DNA from: AAA164-E04 sp964342825
Lineage (GTDB): Bacteria; Verrucomicrobiota; Verrucomicrobiia; Limisphaerales; AAA164-E04
Direction of reading: 5' to 3'
NCBI GenBank assembly: GCA_964342825.1
Contig: CAYFHO010000007.1
Location: 55,697 to 119,696, forward strand
Length of the DNA stretch: 64,000 bases
Both the position numbers and the translations under genes were made by a program. Of this stretch, positions 9,801-17,198 are shown in pieces; the first letter of the stretch is position 1, and each line of letters starts with the position of its first letter. Under the pieces are notes generated by a model. The model did no database searches and was not told where the DNA came from. It worked only from the letters and a program-made list of their open reading frames with translations.

Positions 9801-10640
9801 CATTCCAATGTGGGAGGAAACATTGATGCCGGAGGCAAGGTGGTCATACGCAGGGCGGTTGAAGTTGAAATGGACGTATTGGCCGGCGGAAACATTGAGT
9901 TGAAAACCTATTCCCGGATCAAGGGAGACGCCACAGCCGGTGGAATTGTGAAGATCAATCGTACTGCTGGTGTGGATGGTGTGGTCAGTGAAAATCAGGT
10001 GATACAGCCTTTAACCCCAATTCCATTACCTGTTCTTGATCTTTCTTCGGCCGGCAACAATGTAACAGTTGACAAGAACCAGACAGTTACGCTTTCACCT
10101 GGCGCTTACAAAAAGCTGAATGCGAAAAAGAACACGCTGGTTGAATTGGTGAGTGGTCACTATTCATTCAGTGAATTTACAATCGACAGTGGTAGTGAAC
10201 TATTATTGAACTTGGAAAACGGGCCTGTCCAAATTGACGTGGTCGGAAAATTACACATGAAAGGTGTCAATATGGTTCTTTGGATGGGCGATGCAAGGGA
10301 TGTTCTCTTCCAGGTCCAAGGCAACTCGGCAAAACTGGATGCCCATTCCGCCAATAATGGTGATTTCTCCGGAACATATTTTGGGACCTACCTGGTTCCC
10401 AATGGACTATGGACTCTCGATGCAGGAGCCACTCTAACGGGTTCTGCTTTTGCTGAAAGAATTCAACTGAAGAAAAAAGCAGTGGTTCATCCTGAACCGG
10501 CGATTGACCTTTTGGTTGATGTTTCATCCACCTGGTTGGACCTTGAGGTTTGTCTTCCAGAAAAATCGGATAGCAAAAGCAAAAGTTCGAAAAGTAAGAG
10601 CAGCAGCAAGGGTAAAAGTAAGAGCAAAAGTAAAAGCTGA
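3879..10640 (+). CDS. Giant secreted multi-repeat adhesin-like protein
   Basis: 2,253 residues. The start is TTG at 3879, supported by AGGAGG ending 5 bases upstream and a signal peptide (MNLSKIFSLAAVALAS, cleavage near AQA/QP). Residues about 24-840 hold six DUF11-type repeats, each opening with a pattern like F-x-K-x-F-x-P and carrying an N-T/N-S strand. Residues about 842-960 form another Ig-like unit. Residues about 962-1918 hold twelve Ig-like repeats of about 80 residues (DUF5011/HYR-like: ITLLGDNP, GATA.DACDP, YNISDA.GN). Residues about 1920-2225 look like a beta-solenoid built of V-x-G-N-I-type rungs. The last 26 residues are almost only Ser and Lys. The probable role is a surface or matrix adhesin. 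No PEP-CTERM or LPXTG anchor is visible. The following hairpin at 10653 suggests a single-gene transcript. Confidence 0.8.
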   Translation: MNLSKIFSLAAVALASIVAQAQPSFTKSFSPSSVAIGAPSKLTFVIDNRNGASNLVNPSFTDVLPVGMVVANDPDVSFDGAFDASGNNGRGGLINVTATPGSGQVELSTSGVIVPPGNVANVHVNVTAAPGAGASLANSVSLNVSGGGPIGPATATLNVLQGVTTFSKTFTPAAIAQGGRTKLVYTFDNSSNPNISYNPVFTDTLPQNIVIATPPNITFSGFSATPTLQAVPGTDKISLSQSPFPFISIAANAQATISVDVIGQAVGEFTSISGQLTTTGQFGFPQTFGGVATAKLTVVENEVLALTKSFVNDPVVPGGIAELQYTIINLSRSLSASSISFTDDLQSALAGVSISGLPANGVCGPGSTVSGTTSLSFSGGSLAPGEVCSFSVFVQLPANVEGNFLSTSSTITGNYNGAIVTGPAASDTLFIQSAPVLQMVINPDVVEQGGTTTLDFTITNTSATFAATDVAFTDNLTAFLSGVTATTLPPAGFCGPSSVIFVQDIGGSSTLSFSGGSLAPGASCSFSVGLTLPAGGTIGQFVNTTGAVTAVVDGVPVQGNSASDTLDVLPFIRLGKEFDAPANPGEVVEVIYRLELDQNATLNATGIAFSEDLDAVLPGLAPDGVVFPIADVCGIGSSLDYDAGTGVLSLTGGQLSPGASCDIMVPLLVPLSAFPGSYDLPTSTVTASFGGTSTTGPNATASLLVPGLEFTKEYLNASYDPGDTVTLRFRLSNAATSPAATGIVFTDQLSTTAFGQTTFTLSNPTPCGGTATLAGTFLIFSGGSLNPGEVCEFDVSYVLPTTGVDQGGYINSTSNLTASFNGTQTVLSPASDTLVINPPDLGDLPTVTLNQAAGQVDPTSIEPLLFTAVFSEPVTGFDNPATDVVVSGAPVSLAPVIVITEQAPLDGTVFQIAVSNLDPLASGEVTMEIPPVIAQSIATGLGNVASTSVDNMILVERKDVIPPVITLAGNAQITVECNTGPFIDPGASALDDEDGVVPVIVGGDVVDTSQTGIYQITYNATDAAGNTAIQVVRDVTVLDTTPPVISLLGDDPQTLSCNSPYVELGAVATDSCDTNLRPIEINASAVDPNTPGFYLVTYNAIDASDNIAATVIRTVIVVEDDAPPVITLLGDNPQVIECPSPYVEQGATAVDACDPNLGAVVVDASAVDVNSPGSYLVTYNISDAAGNAAVEVQRTVMVQDTTAPVITLIGSSTLDLECHGAPYIEEGATVTDACDPSVTVVIGGDVVDVNTPGVYVVTYNAVDSSNNAAIELTRTITVSDTTVPVITLLGDNPQFLECPSPYAELGATASDACDPILGNVVIDATGVNASIPGTYFVTYNINDATGNSAAEVQRTVIVQDTTAPVITLNGSPSVIIECQIDSYQEEGATVADTCDPNVAVVIGGDVVNAGVPGVYTVTYDATDASGNAAVQLTRTVTVQDTTPPVITLLGDNPQVIECPSPYFEQGATAVDACDPNLGAVVIDASAVDVNTPGSYLVTYNISDAEGNAAVEVQRTVVVQDTIAPVITLIGSSTLDLECHGAPYIEEGATVTDACDPSVTVVIGGDVVDVNTPGVYVVTYNAVDSSNNAAIELTRTITVSDTTVPVITLLGDNPQFLECPSPYAELGATASDACDPILGNVVIDATGVNASIPGTYFVTYNISDATGNAAVEVQRTVIVQDTTAPVITLNGASTVTLECHLDSYTEEGAVAIDTCDPSVSVIVGGDTVDINTPGHYVVTYDATDAEGNVAVQITRSVTVQDTTAPSITLLGDNPVVLETFESYVEPGATADDACHGDLTASIIIDDSEVDISTPGSYDVVYTVVDPAGNTTIKTRTVQVQDAIPPVITLIGDPSMVILQGDPYVEPGAIVFDETDPNVALVIGGDVVDTSVIGVYVVEYNATDASGNVAETQTRTVTVIPRFSAIDGLFGCLSIHLEDEAVVHGSLASSYQANLNKLTQVSGDIISVLGNVDIQRHSNVGGNIDAGGKVVIRRAVEVEMDVLAGGNIELKTYSRIKGDATAGGIVKINRTAGVDGVVSENQVIQPLTPIPLPVLDLSSAGNNVTVDKNQTVTLSPGAYKKLNAKKNTLVELVSGHYSFSEFTIDSGSELLLNLENGPVQIDVVGKLHMKGVNMVLWMGDARDVLFQVQGNSAKLDAHSANNGDFSGTYFGTYLVPNGLWTLDAGATLTGSAFAERIQLKKKAVVHPEPAIDLLVDVSSTWLDLEVCLPEKSDSKSKSSKSKSSSKGKSKSKSKS
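7242..9161 (+). repeat. Tandem duplication of a 960-bp unit inside the giant repeat gene
   Basis: Unit A (about 7242-8201) and unit B (about 8202-9161) are direct tandem copies with an offset of exactly 960 bases, i.e. 320 codons or four 80-residue Ig-like repeats, so the reading frame is kept. By direct comparison, bases 7500-7901 and 8460-8861 are identical throughout (402 bases). The flanks of the units have diverged. This pattern points to recent unequal crossing-over or gene conversion. Confidence 0.9.
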
Positions 10641-10652
10641 TGGCTCACTTGA

Positions 10653-10680
10653 GAAGCCATGGACGGCTTCAAATCTTTTT
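10653..10680 (+). terminator. Possible rho-independent terminator after the giant repeat gene
   Basis: A 6-bp stem (GAAGCC at 10653-10658, GGCTTC at 10665-10670) with a 6-base loop is followed by AAATCTTTTT. The stem is short, so this is a moderate call, but it sits 12 bases after the stop codon on the right strand. Confidence 0.45.
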
Positions 10681-10752
10681 ACTTAATTCTCTACCACAGA
10701 ATTTTTCAGTGATTAGAAGTGGACGGGACTTGGATGATTTCATGAATGAGAT

Positions 10753-12126
10753 TTATCCAAGCAGATCACTTGATCCATACCTGGCAGTGGCACTTCCGAA
10801 ATGTTCTTTCTGAATACCGAAACGATGCATGAAAGCAAGGTGCACTTTGGACAGGTCTGTGCGTTCGTACATTTTCAGTTGCCGGCCCGTTTGAATGGTT
10901 CCCGAACCTCCACCTGCGATTAAGGTTGGCAGGTCTTTCTCGTCATGTTCGTCACCATCTCCAAGGCTGCTGCCATACAGCAACATGCTATTGTCTAACA
11001 GCGTGCCGCCATTAGGTTCGTTGATGCTTTTCAATCGATCCAGCAGGTAGGCAAATTGTTGATGGTGCCAACGAATCACCTCGGCATACATTTCGCGCTT
11101 GGACTCAACCGAATCCCAGCTGGTGCTCCCATCATCATCCTCTGTCATTCCGGATGCATTCCCGTAATGAGATAACGCATGCCAAGTTCCTTTAACTCCA
11201 TCAATGAAATTGAAATACCGGTTGGATTGACCATGATCCAACATGAAAGTCACCACTCGAGTTGCATCCGACCAAAAGGCAAGTGTGACCATATCCATCA
11301 TCATGCGAAGGTAAGTTTGATGATCACTTGGGATGCCTGGTGTTGGTGCGGTCAGCGCATTGGTCAGAGCTTTATCACGCTGCATCCTCAGTGTTTGTTT
11401 TTCAGCAAACTGGATTCGCTTTTCCAATGCACGGATCGATTCGAAATATTCGTCCAAACGAGTTTGATCCTGTCGCCCAACTTCTTTTTGAAGTGATTTC
11501 GCTTCGTTCAAAACCAGGTCCATGACGGATCTATTGGATGCTCCACCGTTCTGAGGTCGAAACATTCGATCAAATATCGCCCTTGGTTCGACATCACGAG
11601 TCAGGGGGACATTGTTTTCCGACCACGAAAGGGTGTTTCGAGGTAAAGAGTTGGAAAAATATCCCTCGCCTTTGGTCGACATCTCAAGTGAAGGAAGCAG
11701 GGTTTGTTTGCCAGCATGTTGAGCAATCACCTGATCCACTGAGATGCCGCCAGCCTTGACCGCTCGATCGTCATATGCTCCCCCGGTCAACCAGGTTGCC
11801 GTACCTGCGCTGTGTCCATTGCCTTCCGGGGTCCAGATGTTGGTCGGAATGAGGAGATGACTCTTATGAGGTTCGAGCGGTTTCATCCATTCGTTCAACT
11901 GCTCCAGGGCCCCATCACTCCTTACCTTTTCCGGATGCCAGGTGCCTCTGGGGATGCCGTTGGGAAAATAGAAATAACCCACTCTCTGAGTTCTTTTCTT
12001 AGGTCGAGCTTCACCTCGCGCCCGCAAAGGAATCATGCACTCCAATAGTGGCAACGATACCGTTGCTCCAATTGATCGTAACATGGTTCGACGGTTCAAT
12101 TTGGCGGATGAAGACAGGATATTCAT
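10753..12126 (-). CDS. DUF1552 family exported protein
   Basis: 457 residues with a Tat-like N-terminus (NRRTMLRSIGATVSLPLLE). The body matches the DUF1552 family, which is found almost only in Planctomycetes/Verrucomicrobia and some myxobacteria: Y-F-Y-F-P-N-G near residue 50, then LLYGSSLGDGDEHDEKDLP near the C-terminus, resembling alkaline-phosphatase/sulfatase-fold metal-binding regions also seen in DUF1501. The start codon overlaps the stop of the upstream DUF1592-group gene (ATGA), so the two are translationally coupled. The family always travels with such cytochromes and is presumed to work with them outside the cytoplasmic membrane; the biochemical role is not known to me. A paralogue is encoded at 52470-53831. 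Confidence 0.88.
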   Translation of the reverse strand: MNILSSSAKLNRRTMLRSIGATVSLPLLECMIPLRARGEARPKKRTQRVGYFYFPNGIPRGTWHPEKVRSDGALEQLNEWMKPLEPHKSHLLIPTNIWTPEGNGHSAGTATWLTGGAYDDRAVKAGGISVDQVIAQHAGKQTLLPSLEMSTKGEGYFSNSLPRNTLSWSENNVPLTRDVEPRAIFDRMFRPQNGGASNRSVMDLVLNEAKSLQKEVGRQDQTRLDEYFESIRALEKRIQFAEKQTLRMQRDKALTNALTAPTPGIPSDHQTYLRMMMDMVTLAFWSDATRVVTFMLDHGQSNRYFNFIDGVKGTWHALSHYGNASGMTEDDDGSTSWDSVESKREMYAEVIRWHHQQFAYLLDRLKSINEPNGGTLLDNSMLLYGSSLGDGDEHDEKDLPTLIAGGGSGTIQTGRQLKMYERTDLSKVHLAFMHRFGIQKEHFGSATARYGSSDLLG

Positions 12127-14558
12127 GGTTTCAAGTCAGGATTCTTTTTATATTGAAAAGGATAACTGGAAGCGATCTCTTCGATTAAGGGTTCAAATCG
12201 ATACCCTTTCTTTTTGGTTTTGCTTAATATTGATTCGACAGCTTTTTCATCAAAATACTCTAGTTGCCTTCCAAGTGCGTAGGACAACATTTTTCGTATT
12301 AGCTGGCGTGCGATATCGTCCCGATGATACTTGAGCAGCACATCGCGCAAACCACTTGGTCCCTGAAATTGTGTGCCATCGGCGAGTTCTGTTTTACCCG
12401 AGATGCTGACCAATTGGAGCTGATCCTCCTCATTTTCGTCGTCTTCTTCCCATTCAATCAAATCCAAAACATCCAACGTTTCCACCAATCTCTCGAGCTC
12501 CTCTTCTCGATCTTGTTTCAGCAACAAATCCAAACTTCGGAGAGTTAATCTTGAGGCCCATACTGCGGATTCGGATATTGTCTTCCTCTCCTCCAAGTCT
12601 GCATCGGTTTCCGTTAATTTCTCGAGTAATTCAGAAGAATTCAATTGTTTGAACCTGATGAAACCTTCACGAACGGATTGAATCCACCCGTCCTCTGACT
12701 CCGACGGTTCAATATCCATTTCTTCCAGAAGTTGGATCAAACGAACCTGATCCTCATCTGTTATTGTGGTGTGGATGTAGGTCTTAAGCGCAGTTTCTGT
12801 GAGTTTCCTTAGTAGAGATATTTGGTTCCGCAGCCAAAGCTTTTCTTCCAAATTGATATCCAGATCATGCAGCCTCTCCAGCAATTCATTCGGATTCATG
12901 CCACGTACGGACTCTGCTAGTTTCCTGGCATAGTGGTTTTCGCGATTTGGCATTCTCACGCGGTAGTGAGATCTCCATCTTCCAAAGTAATCAAAATTCT
13001 CAAGGCTGAAACCGAAAGGATCCATTTTACTGTGACAGGATCGACATTGTGCGCTCTTAGAATGTAATTCAACTTTTTGCTGAAACGTGAGTGAATCGTC
13101 TTCTTCAAGCTCATCACTAAGTGATCCCGCGTTTGGGGGAGGAGGGGGCAAAGGCTTTCCAAGCAAAGTCTCGAGGATCCAGTTGCCTCGCTTAATCGGG
13201 CTTGTTTCCTTATAGTTCGAAGTGATTGCCATCAAGCTTCCATGCGTCAATAGTCCAATCCGATTTGGATCTTTTAATGAAACCCTTCGCATCGAGCTAC
13301 CCTTCACCGAATCAAGCTTGTAAATTTCGTTGGCCAATTCTTCATTCATGAAAGTGAAAGGTGCAATGATCATGTCCTCAATCGGATGATTGTTTCTGAT
13401 CAATGACACAAACATCATCGCAGTTTCATTGCGCATCGATTCCATCAATGTATCGGTGCACCATGGATTGTCGATTGGATCCAATCGAATACGATTTCCA
13501 AGCAAACCGAATCCCAGCCATTGAGCTAAAAATTGCGATCCCAAAGTGTCTGATTTGGGATCCCTCAACATACGTTGGATTTGATGCTTTAATATTTGGG
13601 GTTGATGCAGAGTTCCTTTCTTCGCCTCTAAAAACAATTCCTCGTCGGGCATGCTGGTCCACAGGAAATACGATAATCGTGATGCCAGTTCAAAGGATGA
13701 AATGCGATAGGATTCTAAAGTATCCTGCTCTGTTTCGGACCGGAAAATAAACTTTGGTGAAATTAACGCTGCTTGAAGGCATGGGCGGATGGCCTGAACA
13801 AAACCTTTCCAAGTCGCCTTGTCTTCATCACTAGAAGAAAAAAGTTCGAGATAATTCTCTAACTCAGTCGAGGTTACCGGGCGTCGGTATGCCTTAGATA
13901 AAAAATCTTGCAAGATTAGTGTTGCGGCTTGATGTGGACTCACCGTTTCACTCGGGCGTGCAATAAAAATTCGTTTGTGCGCTTTGATCTGGTCAGCTGT
14001 CTTTGGAACGATGGGTATATAATCTGTGATCACTCTTTCAGCGGTGCTGATGTATCGGCTCATCAGTGAGGATTGCAGGAAGAGGGTGTTGGAAGAATTA
14101 TCGAATCCGCTTGCTCCTGTTAATTCATCCGGAAATTTTAAATCTGGTAATTTAGAAACCCCGAGCAAATCGCGCAAGGTATTCAGATACTCATTTTTGC
14201 TCAAGCGTCGGGTTTGCTCAAAACCAGGGTGATCGATGCTTGAGTAATCAAAGTGAAGGATTGATTCTTCGAGTAGATCGAGTAACTGCTTTCGTTCGCT
14301 GCCGGAAAGGTGAGTTTCCTCTTCGGGAGGCATCTCGCCAATTTTAACCAGCTCGATGACATGTTCCCATGTTTCTCGGTGTTTGACGAAGGGGATGTCA
14401 CGACTTAATTTTTGTAAATTGAGCCCCCCTTTTGATTTAGCGTTGCCATGACAATCAACACAATGTGTTGATAATATTTCCTCAATCGTCATCGGGCTGC
14501 CCGATATCGACAATGCATTAATGAAGAGTAATGCTATAACTGCTTTTAACCAATGCAT
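12123..14558 (-). CDS. DUF1587/1592/1588/1585 c-type cytochrome family protein with large acidic insert
   Basis: 811 residues. It has a signal peptide, then a PSCyt1-type heme motif HCVDCHG (C33, C36, H37), DUF1587 (RRLSKNEYLNTLRDLLG), DUF1592 (ASRLSYFLWTSMPDE), DUF1588 with a second CxxCH (QCRSCHSKMDPFGF, C505/C508/H509), and a C-terminal DUF1585 (IRKMLSYALGRQLEY). Two CxxCH motifs imply an exported protein binding heme. Unlike its 651-residue paralogue at 53837-55792, about 180 residues (roughly 535-714), rich in Leu and Glu/Asp, interrupt the linker between DUF1588 and DUF1585. It is the first gene of a two-gene unit with the coupled DUF1552 gene. The substrate is unknown. Confidence 0.88.
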   Translation of the reverse strand: MHWLKAVIALLFINALSISGSPMTIEEILSTHCVDCHGNAKSKGGLNLQKLSRDIPFVKHRETWEHVIELVKIGEMPPEEETHLSGSERKQLLDLLEESILHFDYSSIDHPGFEQTRRLSKNEYLNTLRDLLGVSKLPDLKFPDELTGASGFDNSSNTLFLQSSLMSRYISTAERVITDYIPIVPKTADQIKAHKRIFIARPSETVSPHQAATLILQDFLSKAYRRPVTSTELENYLELFSSSDEDKATWKGFVQAIRPCLQAALISPKFIFRSETEQDTLESYRISSFELASRLSYFLWTSMPDEELFLEAKKGTLHQPQILKHQIQRMLRDPKSDTLGSQFLAQWLGFGLLGNRIRLDPIDNPWCTDTLMESMRNETAMMFVSLIRNNHPIEDMIIAPFTFMNEELANEIYKLDSVKGSSMRRVSLKDPNRIGLLTHGSLMAITSNYKETSPIKRGNWILETLLGKPLPPPPPNAGSLSDELEEDDSLTFQQKVELHSKSAQCRSCHSKMDPFGFSLENFDYFGRWRSHYRVRMPNRENHYARKLAESVRGMNPNELLERLHDLDINLEEKLWLRNQISLLRKLTETALKTYIHTTITDEDQVRLIQLLEEMDIEPSESEDGWIQSVREGFIRFKQLNSSELLEKLTETDADLEERKTISESAVWASRLTLRSLDLLLKQDREEELERLVETLDVLDLIEWEEDDENEEDQLQLVSISGKTELADGTQFQGPSGLRDVLLKYHRDDIARQLIRKMLSYALGRQLEYFDEKAVESILSKTKKKGYRFEPLIEEIASSYPFQYKKNPDLKP

Positions 14559-14760
14559 GACATTCGAAGTCGGACCGCAACCAGTGAGAGAATCAGACTG
14601 TTCTTTGTTTCGGGTTTTGATGATCGACGGATCTTACCAATTTCTCTTTGCCACGGATGAACGGCGTTGTCAAAAACATGCCATTGTTTTACCCCCTCTT
14701 CCTTCCCGATAAAACTAAGCATGATAAATCAATATGGGGTTCACGCATTCCGAAATCCTC

Positions 14761-15831
14761 TTAACCACTCGTAAGCTCATATACCAGGATACGACCGAAC
14801 TCTGACCATTTGCCTTCTTTGGGAGCCCCTTGGCTTTTTGCTCCAGCCAGGTAGAGCTTGCTTCCGTCAGCAGAAAAAGCGGACCTGGTGATGCGCGTTT
14901 TATTGTCAATTCCTTGTAGTCTTTTTCCGGATTCCGTTGAGAAGAGGGCAGTGTTCCAGTTGCCTTGTGCCATTCTGCCAGCCATGCAAAACAGGTCGCC
15001 ACTTGGGTGTAAGGAAAGTGTTTCCATTAATCCGCGACCTCGTTCATCGTCGATGATTTCCCTTGTTTTTTCCGGCGTGTCCAGGATCCAGTCAAATTCC
15101 TGCCAGGTCTGTTTTCCATTCCCTGCCATGGGATCTCTCATGGGGCCCATGCCACAAACCAATAGCCGGTTCCCATCCTTTGAAAAACTTAGATCGAAAA
15201 TTCCACCGATGTAATGATGGCTTTTGATGATGCCCCAACTGGTGAAATCCGGGGTATTCCATGCTCGAACCAAGTGGCCGGTATCGAGATTCCATATTTT
15301 GATATCTCCCATCATATTGGCCGCTGCAAGATGGTGGCTATCTGGACTGAAACCCACACTTAACACTGGGGGGATATGTGAAAAGGTGTGTAACAGTTTA
15401 CGGGTTTTTGTATCAAAGACTTTGATGGATGGCTCTTTTTCAGCCGCCGGTTCGTATTTGTATCCACCACACAAGTATTGTCCTGTTACGGATGCAATGA
15501 GCTTTTGATTCGGTGAAGCTTTCAGTTGCCAGGACCAAAAGTCGTGGATCTTTTCCACGCTCACCGTTTTTGAATCATGCAGATCATGCCACTGCAGAAC
15601 TCCATCGTAGCCGGCTGAGGCCGCAAGTTTACCATTGAGGCAAGTGACAACTCCTGAAGCATAGCTGTTGTGTTTTGCCAAAGGATTCCAGGTTTCCTTT
15701 TGGAGATCCAGCTTCAGGACCGTTCCATCAAAACAACTTACGAGCAAGTCCTCGCTTCCGCTGATGGTGCTCAGCCCAAGTGCCGCACTTGGAAGTTTGA
15801 TTTCTTTAGTCAACTCGATCTTCGTGTTCAT
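14761..15831 (-). CDS. WD40-repeat protein
   Basis: 356 residues containing several WD40-like blades: FDGTVLKLDL, YDGVLQWHDL, MMGDIKIWNLDTGHLV and a last blade ending ILVYELTSG, consistent with a seven-bladed propeller. There is no clear signal peptide or membrane segment. It lies 24 bases downstream of the DUF1501 gene on the same strand and is probably the third gene of the operon starting at 19217. WD40 propellers are binding platforms. In this phylum they often accompany PSCyt1/DUF1549 cytochromes, sometimes fused to them, so a scaffold role with those proteins is a reasonable inference. No ribosome-binding site is obvious before the ATG. Confidence 0.82.
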   Translation of the reverse strand: MNTKIELTKEIKLPSAALGLSTISGSEDLLVSCFDGTVLKLDLQKETWNPLAKHNSYASGVVTCLNGKLAASAGYDGVLQWHDLHDSKTVSVEKIHDFWSWQLKASPNQKLIASVTGQYLCGGYKYEPAAEKEPSIKVFDTKTRKLLHTFSHIPPVLSVGFSPDSHHLAAANMMGDIKIWNLDTGHLVRAWNTPDFTSWGIIKSHHYIGGIFDLSFSKDGNRLLVCGMGPMRDPMAGNGKQTWQEFDWILDTPEKTREIIDDERGRGLMETLSLHPSGDLFCMAGRMAQGNWNTALFSTESGKRLQGIDNKTRITRSAFSADGSKLYLAGAKSQGAPKEGKWSEFGRILVYELTSG

Positions 15832-15855
15832 GGGATGGGCAAATTTAGATCGATA

Positions 15856-17190
15856 TTATATTAAAACCTCACGAATGGGTTCAGCCTCTTTTTCGACTCG
15901 GTGAAAGGTTGGGAATCCTGGCAGGTCATACTCTGCGTAAGGGTCAATTCCAAGTGCCGTAAACAGGGTGGCAAACAAGTTTTTTTCATCGAATGGATTT
16001 TCGGTGACTTCGATGCCGTCTGCATCGGTGGCGCCTACTACGGCACCTTTTTGAATGCCGCATCCAGCCAGGGCGAGGCTCCAGGCATTGGGATAGTGGT
16101 CGCGTCCACGACTGGCATTCAACCAGGGGGTGCGGCCAAATTCTCCCATCATCACGACCAGAGTGTTTTCCAGCATTCCACGATCTTCCAGGTCGGTGAC
16201 CAATTGATAAATGATATTATCGAGATCGGGAACGAGCATCTGGTAAATTTCATGTTGGAAGACATGGCAATCCCAAGGCATGCCATTGGCGACCATGACG
16301 AAGGGGGCTCCGTTTTCAACCAAATGGCGAGCGAGCAAGGTGTGTTGGCCAAAAGTTCCTTGACCGTAACGTTCACGATCCTTGACGGGCAAACGTTCCA
16401 GATCAAACAGGTCGGCACAGCTCATCAGACCCTTCACCCTTTGAAAAGCGGCATTCTGCGATGCGGCAGCGGCACTTTGGCGATCGTTTTCAAACTTACG
16501 AGTCAAGAAGCGTCTCAAGGCCTCTCTTTCCTCATGATCTTCGGTGGTGATGTCGCTGAGTTTGTGGACATCAGGAATCTTATAATCACCGCCGAGGCGC
16601 ACCGGACCATATTCTGCGCCCAACCATCCAGCCCAGTTTCCAGCTTTGAAAGATTTAAACTCATTCCCTTCCGGGCAGGGATCCAATAAGATGAAATTTG
16701 GAATTGGGCTGTCCAGTTGCCCCAGTTGTTGCCCCAGGACACTGCCCAGCGTGGGGCGTGTGAACGGAGGGCGGGGAGCATCGCCGCGATTCAACCGATC
16801 GATTGCCTGGAAATGCTCCGTGGGTTCGGTTTTCATCGAGCGTACGATGGAAAGTTTATCGGCAATCGTCGCACATTGAGGCATGAGTTCACTGAAGTGA
16901 ACGCCCGGAATCTTCGTAGGGATGCTGCCAAACGGGCCACTGGTGATTCTGCCTGGTTTGGGATCCCACGTTTCGAACTGACTTGGGGCTCCGCATAACC
17001 AAAGAAGGATGCATCGCTTTTGTTGTTTTTTTGCAATCTCCGCAAAAATCGATGGAGTCAATAATCCCGACCAGCTGAACATGGAAGCCCCCAAACCGCT
17101 TCCCATGCCTTGAAGAAATTTGCGTCGATGCAATCGATGATCCTGATCGCTGCAATGATTCCCTGCGTATGGATTGGATGACTTTCTCAT
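15856..17190 (-). CDS. DUF1501 family Tat-exported protein
   Basis: 444 residues. A Tat-type signal (HRRKFLQGMGSGLGASMF) is preceded by a short polar N-region. The body follows DUF1501: ILLWLCGAPSQFETWDPKPG, GVHFSELMPQCA, then MMGEFGRTPWLN and GRDHYPNAWSLALAG. These blocks resemble the metal-binding sites of the alkaline phosphatase/sulfatase superfamily, but activity is not established for the family. It lies 8 bases downstream of the DUF1549/DUF1553 gene, the usual arrangement for this pair. The pair is expected to act outside the cytoplasmic membrane. Confidence 0.9.
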   Translation of the reverse strand: MRKSSNPYAGNHCSDQDHRLHRRKFLQGMGSGLGASMFSWSGLLTPSIFAEIAKKQQKRCILLWLCGAPSQFETWDPKPGRITSGPFGSIPTKIPGVHFSELMPQCATIADKLSIVRSMKTEPTEHFQAIDRLNRGDAPRPPFTRPTLGSVLGQQLGQLDSPIPNFILLDPCPEGNEFKSFKAGNWAGWLGAEYGPVRLGGDYKIPDVHKLSDITTEDHEEREALRRFLTRKFENDRQSAAAASQNAAFQRVKGLMSCADLFDLERLPVKDRERYGQGTFGQHTLLARHLVENGAPFVMVANGMPWDCHVFQHEIYQMLVPDLDNIIYQLVTDLEDRGMLENTLVVMMGEFGRTPWLNASRGRDHYPNAWSLALAGCGIQKGAVVGATDADGIEVTENPFDEKNLFATLFTALGIDPYAEYDLPGFPTFHRVEKEAEPIREVLI

Positions 17191-17198
17191 GGTTCAGG

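Noticed and set aside
15901..16689. 262-codon plus-strand frame opposite DUF1501
   Set aside because: Shadow of a well-supported minus-strand gene; no domain or ribosome-binding site.
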